Assembly (NCBI RefSeq): GCF_000426245.1
Contig: NZ_AUEZ01000011.1
Coordinates: 1-64,000 of the forward strand
Length of the DNA: 64,000 nucleotides
Direction of reading: 5' to 3'
DNA from: Bradyrhizobium sp. Ai1a-2
Lineage (GTDB): Bacteria; Pseudomonadota; Alphaproteobacteria; Rhizobiales; Xanthobacteraceae
The translations under genes were made by a program, and so were the position numbers. Shown piece by piece: positions 24,424 through 33,011 of the stretch (positions within the stretch are counted from its first letter, which is position 1; every line of letters begins with the position of its first letter). The notes under the pieces were generated by a model. The model searched no databases. It saw only the letters and a list, made by a program, of their open reading frames with translations, and was not told the DNA's origin.

Positions 24424-25728
24424 ATGATGGAAAGCACTGATATCCGCTGGCCCGATTCCCTATGGGCGGCGGTGACGCCCGCCTCGCCTGATCTGGCCGA
24501 ATTGACCGGCACCCAGCAGGCCGACGTGGTCGTGATCGGCGGCGGTTTCACGGGACTGTCGACCGCGCTGCATTTGCGCGAGGCCGGGGTGGACGTGGCT
24601 GTCGTCGAAGCGATGGAGCCGGGCTGGGGCGCTTCGGGGCGCAACAACGGCCAGGTGATCCCGACCTTGTCGCGGCCCGATCCGGAGGACATCGTCGCCA
24701 AGCATCACGCAGCCGGCGAGCGCTTTGTCGGCCTGCTGCGCGACAGCGCCTCGACACTGTTCGACGTCGTCAATCGATACGATATCCAGGCCGAGCAGGA
24801 GCAGACCGGTTGGGTGCAGCCGGTGCATTCGCCCGGCCGCATCAAGATCGCGGAGCGGCGGGTGCGGCAATGGTCGAAATTCGGCGCGCCCGTCGAGTTG
24901 CTGTCGCGCGAGCAAGTCCGCGACATGCTGGGCTCGGATGCGTGGCACGGCGGCTTCTGGAACAGGAGCGGCGGCCACATCAATCCGCTGGCGCTGGCGC
25001 GGGAGCTTACACGCGCTGTGCTCAATCTCGGCGGCCGCATCTTTGCCCGCTCTCCGGTCGAGAGTTTCGAGCGCCGGAATGACCGCTGGGTGGTGAAGAC
25101 CGCCAAGGGCGAGGTCTCTGGCCGCGCGCTGGTGGTCGCGACCAATGCCTATAGCGGAGAGGTCGTGAAATCACTGGTGCCGAAGATCGCGACCGAGGTG
25201 ATGCCGGTGCTGTCGTGGCAGATGGCGACGCAGCCGTTGTCAGACAATGTCCGCAAGTCAATCATTCCGGGACGGCAGGCGATGTCCGATACCCATGGCG
25301 AGCTCTATTTCGCGCGCTACGACGCGCGCAATCGGCTCGTCACCGGCGGCGCCGTCATCGGCCCGGGTGACAAGGTCGCGCGGCTGAAGGCAAGGGTGGC
25401 CGAACGGCTGCAGCGCCTGTGGCCACAGATCGGAGAAGTGTCCTTCGACCACGTCTGGAACGGCTATGTCGGCATGACCACCGATTTCCTGCCGCGTTTC
25501 CACCAGCTCGGTCCCGACGCCTACGGTTGGACCGGCTGCAACGGCCGCGCGGTGGCGCTGACGATCGCGATCGGCGCCGAGTTTGCCAAGGCGGTGCGCG
25601 GCGTGCCGCTGAAGGAACTGGCGCTGCCTTTCACCGAACCGCAGCCGATTGCTGTGCATGGACTGCTGCGAAAGTTCGCGCCGTTGATGCTATTGGTCTA
25701 CCGCCGCCGCGATGCGCGGGAGATCTAG
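24424..25728 (+). CDS. FAD-dependent oxidoreductase (DAO / PuuB-like)
   Basis: A 434-residue flavoprotein of the D-amino-acid oxidase family. The FAD-binding Rossmann motif ADVVVIGGGFTGLSTALH is near residue 35 and is followed by GWGASGRNNGQV, seen in gamma-glutamylputrescine oxidase-like enzymes. MTTDFLPRF and WTGCNGRAVALT are C-terminal FAD contacts. It would oxidise a primary or secondary amine to the imine with release of the carbonyl compound. ATG codons at 24424 and 24427 both follow GAAGAG, and a GTG at 24412 is also possible. It is divergent from the VOC/ABC genes. Confidence 0.88.
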   Translation: MMESTDIRWPDSLWAAVTPASPDLAELTGTQQADVVVIGGGFTGLSTALHLREAGVDVAVVEAMEPGWGASGRNNGQVIPTLSRPDPEDIVAKHHAAGERFVGLLRDSASTLFDVVNRYDIQAEQEQTGWVQPVHSPGRIKIAERRVRQWSKFGAPVELLSREQVRDMLGSDAWHGGFWNRSGGHINPLALARELTRAVLNLGGRIFARSPVESFERRNDRWVVKTAKGEVSGRALVVATNAYSGEVVKSLVPKIATEVMPVLSWQMATQPLSDNVRKSIIPGRQAMSDTHGELYFARYDARNRLVTGGAVIGPGDKVARLKARVAERLQRLWPQIGEVSFDHVWNGYVGMTTDFLPRFHQLGPDAYGWTGCNGRAVALTIAIGAEFAKAVRGVPLKELALPFTEPQPIAVHGLLRKFAPLMLLVYRRRDAREI

Positions 25729-26133
25729 AGCATGAAGCGCCGTGGCGACTGGAGATCAGTTCGGTAAGGGCGTTCCAGGATACCAAGCCATGCCGAGCGC
25801 GGTATCCGTCAAGAGAGCATTCCTGACGTAACTCGAATATGGTCGGAATGTCGCGCAGGTGTCAGCCGAAGTCACAGGCGGCTTGCCACAACTGTTCGAA
25901 ACCCTGACCGAACAGACCGCAATCGCCCGGCCGATGCCCCGAGTTCCGGGGTCCGAAAAATCGAGGTTTGGAACGAGCGCCTGAGCATCCCGAAAGCTTG
26001 GGAAATGCCGGAACGGTTCTAAACCCACCGCGTTTGGTTGCGAAGGATTCCACCTCTGTTCAGCGAGCCAAATCGCACGGGAATCCCGACTACTATAATC
26101 ATCCAACTGCAATCAATAATGGAGGCGATAAAG
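25729..26133. other. 405-base gap with possible gene remnant and phasin promoter
   Basis: No complete gene is supported here. A 50-codon plus-strand stretch (25832-25984) following an in-frame stop reads like protein (LEYGRNVAQVSAEVTGG at its start) but lacks a start codon, so it may be a decayed fragment. The right part carries the EcfG-type promoter of the phasin gene. Confidence 0.4.
26010..26034 (+). promoter_or_regulatory. EcfG-type general stress promoter of the phasin gene
   Basis: GGAAC at 26010-26014 and CGTT at 26031-26034 are separated by exactly 16 bases, the consensus of alphaproteobacterial sigma-EcfG promoters (GGAAC-N16/17-CGTT). The phasin start codon is 100 bases downstream. 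Confidence 0.7.
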
Positions 26134-26721
26134 ATGGCAAATCCACGCCAAGAGGATAAGTCTACCCAAGCCGCCGAAGATGCAGTTCGACGTGTAAGCG
26201 AGAGAACTGCGGAGCAGACCAGTCGGATCGGAGAAACCGCGGCTGAGGTCAGTCAAGAGATGGCTCGGGCCAGCGCCGATCTGCTGCGACAAAATGCCGA
26301 GGCGGTACAGAACGCCTTGCGGTTCGGCCTGGACATGACGACGACAGTCATGGGTCGCTCTACCGATCAACTTGGCCGTGCACTGGGGGTATCGGAGGAA
26401 GCGCAACGTGCAGCCGAAAGGTCGGCTCACAGCGCGGCCAGCGCACTTCATTCCACCACCGCAATCGCCAAGGGGATGAGTGGGATGTCGCAAGAGTACC
26501 TCGCATTCGTCCGGCACCAGATCGAGTGCAGTATGAACCGCATGAATGAATTGTGGCGCTGCCGAACTCCTCAGGATGTCGTCGCCGTCCAAAGTGACTT
26601 TGTGCGAGAAACCATGGAGAATGCTTTGGAAAGCGGCCGACGAATGGCCGACATGTCGCTCAAGGCGGCGGACGATACCGCAAAGCGCATGGCTCAGACC
26701 ATCGAACGGCGCGCGGCCTAG
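26134..26721 (+). CDS. Phasin family protein
   Basis: A 195-residue, Ala/Gln/Glu-rich helical protein matching the phasin fold, which coats polyhydroxyalkanoate granules. The core (LRFGLDMTTTVMGRSTDQLGR through SQEYLAFVRHQIECSMNRM) is the typical amphipathic region with FVRETMENALESGRRMADM near the end. The start at 26134 follows GGAG. Upstream in-frame codons lack support. The EcfG promoter implies induction in stress or stationary phase. Base use is a little less GC-rich than its neighbours. Confidence 0.87.
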   Translation: MANPRQEDKSTQAAEDAVRRVSERTAEQTSRIGETAAEVSQEMARASADLLRQNAEAVQNALRFGLDMTTTVMGRSTDQLGRALGVSEEAQRAAERSAHSAASALHSTTAIAKGMSGMSQEYLAFVRHQIECSMNRMNELWRCRTPQDVVAVQSDFVRETMENALESGRRMADMSLKAADDTAKRMAQTIERRAA

Positions 26722-26750
26722 TTGGCTTTCCGTCGTTCCGACAGTCACGG

Positions 26751-26781
26751 ACAGGGCGGCTGAATTCCTCAGCCGCTCTGT
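26751..26781. terminator. Hairpin between convergent phasin and ABC genes
   Basis: Arms ACAGGGCGGCTGA (26751-26763) and TCAGCCGCTCTGT (26769-26781) pair over 13 bp with one G-T and a five-base loop. There is no T run, so it may act bidirectionally as an mRNA end rather than as a classic terminator. Confidence 0.6.
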
Positions 26782-26814
26782 CTGCAGCCAGAAATCTTCG
26801 GCTGCACCGCGCGC

Positions 26815-28440
26815 CTACATACTCATCGTTTCGTGCTCGCGCGCGAACTCGCCGCCGGGGATCGAATCGAGCAGCGCCCGGGTGTAGGGATGCTTCGGGT
26901 TGCCGAACACCTCGGCGGCCAATCCCTGCTCGACGACCGCGCCATCCTTCATGACGGCGACGAGGTCGCAGATCTGTGCGGCGACGCGCAGATCGTGGGT
27001 GATGAAGATGATGGAGAGGCCGAGCCGCTGGCGCAGGTCGGCCAGGAGCTTCAGCACCTGCGCCTGCACGGAAACGTCGAGCGCCGAGACCGGCTCGTCC
27101 GCGACCAGCACGTCAGGCTTCAACGCCAGCGCACGCGCGAGCCCGATGCGCTGGCGCTGCCCGCCGGAGAATTCATGCGGGTGGCGGTCGCCGGCGGACG
27201 GATCAAGCCCGACCAGCTCGAACAATTTCCTGGCTTCGGCAATTGCCGTGGCGCGCGGCGTGCCGTGGACGATCGGTCCTTGCGCGACCAGCTCGGCGGC
27301 CTTGCGGCGCGGGTTGAGCGAGGCGAACGGGTCCTGGAACACCATCTGGATATGCCGGGTCTGGTGGCGGACTTCCTCGCGCGACAGCTTTGCCCAGTCC
27401 TTGCCATTGAGCACGATCGATCCGCAATCGGGATCAATCAGGCGCACGATGCAGCGCGCCAGGGTCGACTTGCCCGAGCCGGATTCACCGACGATGCCGA
27501 GCGTTGCTCCCTTGGGCAGATCGAGAGAAGTATCCTTGACCGCAGCCGTGACGCGCGCGCCGCGCCCGAGGAAGCCGCCGGTGCGATAGGTTTTTGAGAC
27601 GTTGGCAATCGTCAGGATGTTCTCGCTCGACAGCGGCCGTGGCGGCGGTGCTTTCAGCGGTGGTACGGCGGCAATGAGCTGCCTGGTGTAGGGGTGTGCC
27701 GGATGGCTCAGCACCTGGTGAGCCGTGCCTTGTTCGACGATCCTGCCATGCTGCATCACCACGACCCGATCGGTGATCTCCGCGACGACGCCGAAATCGT
27801 GGGTGATGAACAGCACCGCCGTTTTCTTGCGCTGCTGCAGGTCGCGGATCAGCTTCAATATCTGCGCCTGCGTGGTGACGTCGAGGGCCGTGGTCGGCTC
27901 GTCCGCGATCAGGAGCTTTGGATCGAGCGCCAGCGCCATGGCGATCATGGCGCGCTGGCGCTGGCCGCCGGAGAGCTCATGCGGATAGGCCTTCGCGGCG
28001 AGCTTGGGATCAGGAATACGCACGTCGGCGAGCAGCGCCAGCACGCGCGCGTTGATCTCTGCTTTCGATAGTTCCGTGTGGATCGAGAACATCTCGCCGA
28101 TCTGGTCGCCGATGGTGCGCAGCGGATTGAGCGCGGTCATCGGCTCCTGGAAGATCATGGCGATGCCGGCGCCGCGCACCTCGCGCATCTCGGCCGTATC
28201 GGCGGCGCAGAGATCGCGGCCCTCGAACAGCATCCTGCCACTCTCGATTTTGACCTCGTTCGGCAACAGCCGCATGATGGCGTTCGCCATCATCGACTTG
28301 CCGGAACCGGATTCGCCGACCACGCAGAGAATCTCGTTCGAGGCGATCGACAGCGAAACGTCCGACAGCGCATGGGGCCGGTCGGCGCCCTCTGGCAGGC
28401 GCACGCTTAAGTTCTCGAGCGAAAGGATGGCCTCGCTCAT
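26815..28440 (-). CDS. Dipeptide-type ABC transporter ATPase, fused DppD-DppF
   Basis: One 541-residue chain contains two full ATPase domains. Domain 1 has GESGSGKSMMA, LSGGQRQRAMIA and [12 protein letters not shown]. Domain 2, from about residue 285, has GESGSGKSTLAR, FSGGQRQRIGLA and VLVADEPVSALD. Both are complete, unlike many tandem ATPases. The ATG at 28440 overlaps the stop of the permease gene (28437-28440). It powers the permeases encoded upstream for a peptide-like or other amino substrate, with the fifth gene at 30271 as receptor. Confidence 0.93.
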   Translation of the reverse strand: MSEAILSLENLSVRLPEGADRPHALSDVSLSIASNEILCVVGESGSGKSMMANAIMRLLPNEVKIESGRMLFEGRDLCAADTAEMREVRGAGIAMIFQEPMTALNPLRTIGDQIGEMFSIHTELSKAEINARVLALLADVRIPDPKLAAKAYPHELSGGQRQRAMIAMALALDPKLLIADEPTTALDVTTQAQILKLIRDLQQRKKTAVLFITHDFGVVAEITDRVVVMQHGRIVEQGTAHQVLSHPAHPYTRQLIAAVPPLKAPPPRPLSSENILTIANVSKTYRTGGFLGRGARVTAAVKDTSLDLPKGATLGIVGESGSGKSTLARCIVRLIDPDCGSIVLNGKDWAKLSREEVRHQTRHIQMVFQDPFASLNPRRKAAELVAQGPIVHGTPRATAIAEARKLFELVGLDPSAGDRHPHEFSGGQRQRIGLARALALKPDVLVADEPVSALDVSVQAQVLKLLADLRQRLGLSIIFITHDLRVAAQICDLVAVMKDGAVVEQGLAAEVFGNPKHPYTRALLDSIPGGEFAREHETMSM

Positions 28441-29276
28441 CGGCTCTTCAGCCTCGGATTGAGGGCGTCGTTGAGCCCCTGGCCGACCAGCGATACCGCG
28501 AGCACGGTGACGAGAATGGCGATCCCGGGGATCGCCGAGACGTACCACTGCACCCGCAGCACATCGCGGCCGAGCCCGATCAAATTGCCCCACGAAGCGA
28601 CATTGGGATCGGACAGCCTGAGGAAGGCAAGCGCGCTCTCCAGGAGGATCGCGACCGCCATCACCACGCTGGCATAGACGATAACTGGCGGCAGCGCGTT
28701 CGGGAGGATCTCGCCGAGGATAATCTTGATGTCCCGCATCCCCAGCGTCTTGCCGGCCTGGACGAATTCGCGGTTACGCAACGAGAGGAACTCGGCGCGG
28801 GTCAATCGCGCCGGCGCCGGCCAGGATACGACGCCGACCGCGATGGTAACGGTGGTGAGCGTCGAGCCGAACACCGCGACCAGCACCAGCAACAGCACGA
28901 AATTCGGCAGGGTCTGGAATGCCTCCGTGATCCGCATCAGGACATTGTCGACCCAGCCGCCGTAATAGCCGGCGAAGGCGCCGACCAGGATCCCGATCAG
29001 GATCGCGATCGCGGTGGCGACGCCGCCGATCAGAAGCGAAATCCGCGCGCCGTAGAAGATCTGGGCGGCGATATCGCGCCCGGAATTGTCGGTGCCGAGC
29101 AGGAAGCGTGGATTGGCGAACGGCCAGATCAGCGGGCGCCCTGCGAGCGACAGTGGATCGCGCGGATAGAGCCAGCCGGCGCTGATCGCCATCGCGATCA
29201 CGACGAGCAGCAGGATCAGGCCGATCACCGCTGCGGGGCTGCGGAAATAGCGTTTCAGCGCGTCCATGTCAGCCAT
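28437..29276 (-). CDS. Dipeptide-type ABC permease (DppC-like)
   Basis: A 279-residue inner-membrane permease. LLGTDNSGRDIAAQIFYGAR near residue 60 is the family motif, and the EAA loop lies near TLGMRDIKIILGEILPNALPP at residue 180. Two starts, 29276 and 29267, both overlap the end of the DppB-like gene. The earlier one is given. It works with the DppB-like partner as the translocation channel. Confidence 0.9.
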   Translation of the reverse strand: MADMDALKRYFRSPAAVIGLILLLVVIAMAISAGWLYPRDPLSLAGRPLIWPFANPRFLLGTDNSGRDIAAQIFYGARISLLIGGVATAIAILIGILVGAFAGYYGGWVDNVLMRITEAFQTLPNFVLLLVLVAVFGSTLTTVTIAVGVVSWPAPARLTRAEFLSLRNREFVQAGKTLGMRDIKIILGEILPNALPPVIVYASVVMAVAILLESALAFLRLSDPNVASWGNLIGLGRDVLRVQWYVSAIPGIAILVTVLAVSLVGQGLNDALNPRLKSR

Positions 29277-30246
29277 CCGCCGAGATGCGTGGATCAAGCC
29301 GCGCATAGAGGAGGTCGGTCACGAAGTTGACCACGATCACGAGCAGGGCCGAGACGAACACGATGCCGAGCAGCGTGTTGAGGTCGCGCTGCACCACGGA
29401 CTCGTAGGCCAGCCGCCCAAGCCCGGGCAGCGAGAACACGCTTTCGACCACCACCGAACCGCCGAGCATGGTGCCGGCCTGCAGCCCGATCAGCGTCACC
29501 ATCGGCAGCAGCGCATTGCGCAGCACATGCCGCGTCACGACATGGGTCTCGTCCAGGCCCTTGGCGCGGGCGGTGCGGACGAAATCGAGGTTGAGCACCT
29601 CCAGCATCGAGGCGCGCATAATGCGGAGGTAAATGGCAAGGAAGATCAGCCCGAGCGTCAAGGTGGGCAGCACGAGGTGTCGTGCGATGTCGAGCACGCG
29701 CCAGATGCCGGTCTGCACCGTGCCGATATCCTCGAAACCACCCGACGGCAGCCATTGCAGGTAGACCGAGAACACCACGATCGCCATCAGGCCGAACCAG
29801 AACGAGGGCGTCGCGTAGAAGATCAATCCGAGCGTCGAGATCAGCGTATCCGGCCAGCGGTTGACGCCGCGCGCCGCGATCACGCCGAACACGAGACCAA
29901 AGAAGAATGCAAAGGACAGCGACGCCGTCATCAACAGGATCGTCGGCGGCAGCCGCTCCAGGATTACGGACGCCACCGGCTTGCCGTAGATCGAGGAGAA
30001 GCCGAGATCGAGCCGCACCAAGCGCCAGAGATAGTTCGCAAGCTGCATCGGCACCGACAGGTCGAGCCCGTAGAACTTGCGCAACTCGGTCGCGGTCGCG
30101 GCGTCGCCACCCCCCATCTGGGCCATCAGCGCGTCGACGGTGTCGCCCGGCGCCATCTGCAGCAGCAGGAAGACGCCGATCAGGATCAGGATAAGTGTCG
30201 GGATCGAGGCGGCGAGCCGCCGCCCCGCAAGGCTCAAGATGCGCAT
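29269..30246 (-). CDS. Dipeptide-type ABC permease (DppB-like)
   Basis: A 325-residue inner-membrane permease with the N-terminal signal-anchor helix (SIPTLILILIGVFLLLQMAPGD) and the long periplasmic loop seen in DppB. The EAA region is near ARAKGLDETHVVTRHVLRNALLP at residue 220. It starts 24 bases after the binding-protein gene and overlaps the DppC-like gene by eight bases. Confidence 0.92.
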   Translation of the reverse strand: MRILSLAGRRLAASIPTLILILIGVFLLLQMAPGDTVDALMAQMGGGDAATATELRKFYGLDLSVPMQLANYLWRLVRLDLGFSSIYGKPVASVILERLPPTILLMTASLSFAFFFGLVFGVIAARGVNRWPDTLISTLGLIFYATPSFWFGLMAIVVFSVYLQWLPSGGFEDIGTVQTGIWRVLDIARHLVLPTLTLGLIFLAIYLRIMRASMLEVLNLDFVRTARAKGLDETHVVTRHVLRNALLPMVTLIGLQAGTMLGGSVVVESVFSLPGLGRLAYESVVQRDLNTLLGIVFVSALLVIVVNFVTDLLYARLDPRISADG

Positions 30247-30270
30247 GCGCTTATCTTGACGGATAAGGTG

Positions 30271-31887
30271 TTACGCGGAAAGCCAAAGATCGTGCCAGCT
30301 CGTCGAGCCCCAGCGGGGCGTGTTGGAGTGGTTGCGGGCTTTCGCCGTGATGACGGTGACGAAGATCTGCTCGATCGGCATCCAGACCGGCAGTTCCGTG
30401 TTCACTTCCTTGACGAACTCGGCATAGAGCGCCTTGCGCTTGACCGGATCGACCTCGGTGGCCGCATCGTCGATGGTCTTGTCGACCGTCTTGTCTTCCC
30501 AGCCCCACTGGTTGGTCCAGGGCGCGCCCTTTGGCTGGCCGGAACGATACCAAACCGTGGTCGAGACCGCGGGATCGTTGCGGTACTGGTGCCAGCCGGT
30601 GGCGAGGTCGAAGGCGTGCTCGTCATAGACCTGCTTCAAGAACCCGCCGCCGTCATTGCGCACGATCTCGACGGGAATGCCGACTTCCTGCAGCGACTGC
30701 TGGACGAAGGTCGACCACAGCGAGATGTCCTCGCCCCACGGCGCGGGCAATAGCTTCAGCGAGAAGCGCGTGCCGCCGGGGCCCGGCTTGTAGCCGGCTT
30801 CATTGAGCAGCGCGACCGCTTTGGCCTTGTCGTAAGGATATTGCGGCGTGTCTGGACCGGGATAGAAGTCGGTCGAGGTCGAGGGGATCGGGCCGGTGCC
30901 GAGCTTGGCGAAATCGCCGAGGAAGTTGTCGATGAAAAACGGCACGTTGATCGCATGGGCGATCGCGCGGCGGACGCGGATGTCGGAAAGTTCCTTGCGG
31001 CGGAAGTTGAACTCGATCGTATTGGTGCGCGCGTTGCCCTCATTGCCCTTGGTGGAGACGATGAAGCGCTTGTCCTTGCCGAGCCGCGCCATGTCCGAGA
31101 TCGTGAGCCCCGAGAACGGGCTGTACTGCAACTCGCCGGCTTCCATCTGCGCGGCTGCGGCGGCGCGGTCGGTGATCACCTTCCAGACGATGCGGTCGAG
31201 ATAAGGGGCGTTCGGGCGCCAGTAGTCGGGATTGCGGTCGGCGATGATGTATTGCCCGCGCTCGTATTTAACGAATTTGAACGGTCCGGTGCCGACCGGC
31301 GCCAGGTTGGTCGGGTTCTGGCGGATGTCGCCGTTCTCGTAGAGGTGCTTGGCGGAGACGTAGCCGAGGTCGGGCAGGGCGCGCAGCAGGAGATTGAGCG
31401 GCATCGGCCGCTCGTAGCGGAAGATCGCGGTCTGCGGATCGGGCGTGTCGACGGCGGTCAGGAACAGCTGCAGGGTCGAGCCGTAGTTCAGGATATTCTT
31501 CCACATGTTCATAGCGGTGAACGCGACGTCGTCAGAGGTGAACGGCTTGCCGTCGTGCCAGGTGATGCCCTTGCGCAATTTGAAGGTGACGGTCTTGCCG
31601 TCGGGGGTGGCTTCCCAGCTCTCGGCGAGCACGCCGACCGGCTTGCCGTTGGCGTCGAGGTCGACCAGGTTCTCCTGGATCTTGCCGCCGATGATGTAGA
31701 CGCCGGTCGAGGCCTGCAGGCTCGGATTGAGCTGGCGCTGCTCGGCGCCGTAGTGGACGTTGAACACGCCGCCCTTGCGCGGGGTCTCCTGCGCAAATGC
31801 CCGCATCGGGTTGATGACGTTGGCGGCGATGGCGGCCGAGGTCAGAAGCGCGGTGCGGCGGTTGATCTCGAGGCGGGTCAAATCCAT
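30271..31887 (-). CDS. Extracellular solute-binding protein, family 5
   Basis: A 538-residue periplasmic receptor of the dipeptide/oligopeptide/nickel class. The N-terminus NRRTALLTSAAIAANV with RAFAQE is a Tat-like signal. The KGGVFNVHYGAEQRQLNPSL motif opens the fold and WHDGKPFTSDDVAFT is the family signature near residue 105. The ATG at 31887 is preceded by GGAGACCTTGT. It is the first gene of the operon. The ligand may be a peptide, opine or other amino compound. Confidence 0.92.
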   Translation of the reverse strand: MDLTRLEINRRTALLTSAAIAANVINPMRAFAQETPRKGGVFNVHYGAEQRQLNPSLQASTGVYIIGGKIQENLVDLDANGKPVGVLAESWEATPDGKTVTFKLRKGITWHDGKPFTSDDVAFTAMNMWKNILNYGSTLQLFLTAVDTPDPQTAIFRYERPMPLNLLLRALPDLGYVSAKHLYENGDIRQNPTNLAPVGTGPFKFVKYERGQYIIADRNPDYWRPNAPYLDRIVWKVITDRAAAAAQMEAGELQYSPFSGLTISDMARLGKDKRFIVSTKGNEGNARTNTIEFNFRRKELSDIRVRRAIAHAINVPFFIDNFLGDFAKLGTGPIPSTSTDFYPGPDTPQYPYDKAKAVALLNEAGYKPGPGGTRFSLKLLPAPWGEDISLWSTFVQQSLQEVGIPVEIVRNDGGGFLKQVYDEHAFDLATGWHQYRNDPAVSTTVWYRSGQPKGAPWTNQWGWEDKTVDKTIDDAATEVDPVKRKALYAEFVKEVNTELPVWMPIEQIFVTVITAKARNHSNTPRWGSTSWHDLWLSA

Positions 31888-32322
31888 ACAAGGTCTCCAG
31901 AAGTGGCGACGGGCAGCGCGCGGCATGGGGCCGCAGTCCGTCTTTAGCCGATGTTATGCTGGGTGGGGAACCCGGGTCATTTTCTTAATTGCCGCACAAT
32001 CCGAACGATCATTCTCCTGACTTCACACCGGACAGGCGCTATCGGCTGCGGCTCAATGAGGCGGCCTTGGGCGGGGGCCGCGAATCACCAACTGCGAATC
32101 TGCAGCGGAAAAATAGGGGCCAGCGGGGTGTCGAACGGCCGGCTCGCGGGCGTATAGAAAGGCTCTCTGGGGCGACGGAGGGCCTCGACCAGCGAAAAAA
32201 CCCGGGAAAAATGCAGGATTCCGACGTATCAGCGGCGATATAGCTGTGAAGAATGCTGAAAATCCTGTTTTTTTAGCCGGTTTCGGCCATAACGTGCCGT
32301 TTCCAGAATCAATGGAGCAACC
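31888..32322. other. 435-base divergent intergenic region
   Basis: This holds the promoters of the family-5 receptor gene (leftward) and the HU-like gene (rightward). A ribosome site GGAGCAACC precedes the HU start, and a T-rich stretch with a GCCGGTTTCGGC hairpin lies at about 32264-32289. I find no consensus sigma-54 or EcfG element, no gene and no known riboswitch pattern. Confidence 0.5.
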
Positions 32323-32622
32323 ATGGCTACCCAATTGTCGAAGTCGCAACTGATCGAGAAGATCGCGACCACCACCGAACTCTCCAAGCGCGACGTCAAG
32401 AACGTGATGGATACCCTCACCGATGTCGGTCATAAGGAGCTGAAGAAGAACGGCGTGTTCCTCGTCCCCGGCTTCGCGAAGTTCGTGGTGATCAAGAAGC
32501 CCGCGACCAAGGCGCGCAAGGGCACCAACCCCTTCACCGGCGAAGAGACGGTGTTCAAGGCCAAGCCGGCCCGCAAGGTCGTCCGGGCTCGCCCGGTCAA
32601 GGCTGCCAAAGACGCGGTCTAA
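32323..32622 (+). CDS. HU family DNA-binding protein
   Basis: A 99-residue nucleoid protein. The helical dimer part (SQLIEKIATTTELSKRDVKN) is followed by the VPGFAKFVVIKKPATKARKG arm with GTNPFTGEE, which contacts DNA in HU/IHF proteins, and a basic Ala/Lys/Arg tail (KAKPARKVVRARPVKAAKDAV). It is a stand-alone gene with its own terminator. It would bend and compact DNA, and nothing links it functionally to its transport neighbours. Confidence 0.92.
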   Translation: MATQLSKSQLIEKIATTTELSKRDVKNVMDTLTDVGHKELKKNGVFLVPGFAKFVVIKKPATKARKGTNPFTGEETVFKAKPARKVVRARPVKAAKDAV

Positions 32623-32628
32623 GGCAAG

Positions 32629-32654
32629 AGGCCTCCGGAAGCGGGGGCCTTTTT
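32629..32654 (+). terminator. Rho-independent terminator of the HU gene
   Basis: AGGCCTCC (32629-32636) pairs with GGGGGCCT (32643-32650), and five T end at 32654. It lies just after the stop codon at 32620-32622. Confidence 0.85.
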
Positions 32655-32847
32655 GCTATGAGGTGCGCCCGGCGTTCGCGTAAGGTCTGATCCCCATTCC
32701 CTCCGCAGCGCAGGGCGCGTCAATCAGCTCGTGCGAGCAAGCCATCAAAGCGAAAGCCCCACGAGCAAGGCCATGCACGCCAGATGGCCCGCGACGATGA
32801 GCGCGAGATGAAGAGGGCCGGGCACCGCACGTCTCCTCTCTTTTTTC

Positions 32848-32968
32848 CACCTCTCCCGCTTGCGGGAGAGGTCGGCGCATAGCGCCGGGCGAGGGCTCCC
32901 TTCACACGAAGAGCCCCATCGTGGAGACACCCTCACCCCGCCCTCTCCCGCAAGCGGGAGAGAGGGCG
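32848..32968. repeat. CCTCTCCCGCTTGCGGGAGAGG repeat, convergent copy
   Basis: Two GC palindromes (ACCTCTCCCGCTTGCGGGAG at the left and CTCCCGCAAGCGGGAG at the right) frame a 75-base core with GGCGAGGGCT and CACCCTCACCCCG. It lies in the 390-base gap between the HU gene and the convergent binding-protein gene. No gene is evident in that gap. Confidence 0.75.
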
Positions 32969-33011
32969 CAGCGTCCATTGAGGTGGCACCAACCTCCCTT
33001 TCGAGAGACGA

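Noticed and set aside
25756..26112. 118-codon minus-strand frame upstream of the phasin gene
   Set aside because: It crosses the phasin promoter, has irregular composition and no recognisable ribosome site or family.
32656..32880. 74-codon minus-strand frame downstream of the HU gene
   Set aside because: Its first third is the CCTCTCCCGC repeat translated, a common false start at such repeats.
32848..32968. Regularly recurring palindromes as a possible CRISPR array
   Set aside because: The palindromes recur at scattered sites with different cores and no spacer-repeat periodicity, and no cas-like genes are present.
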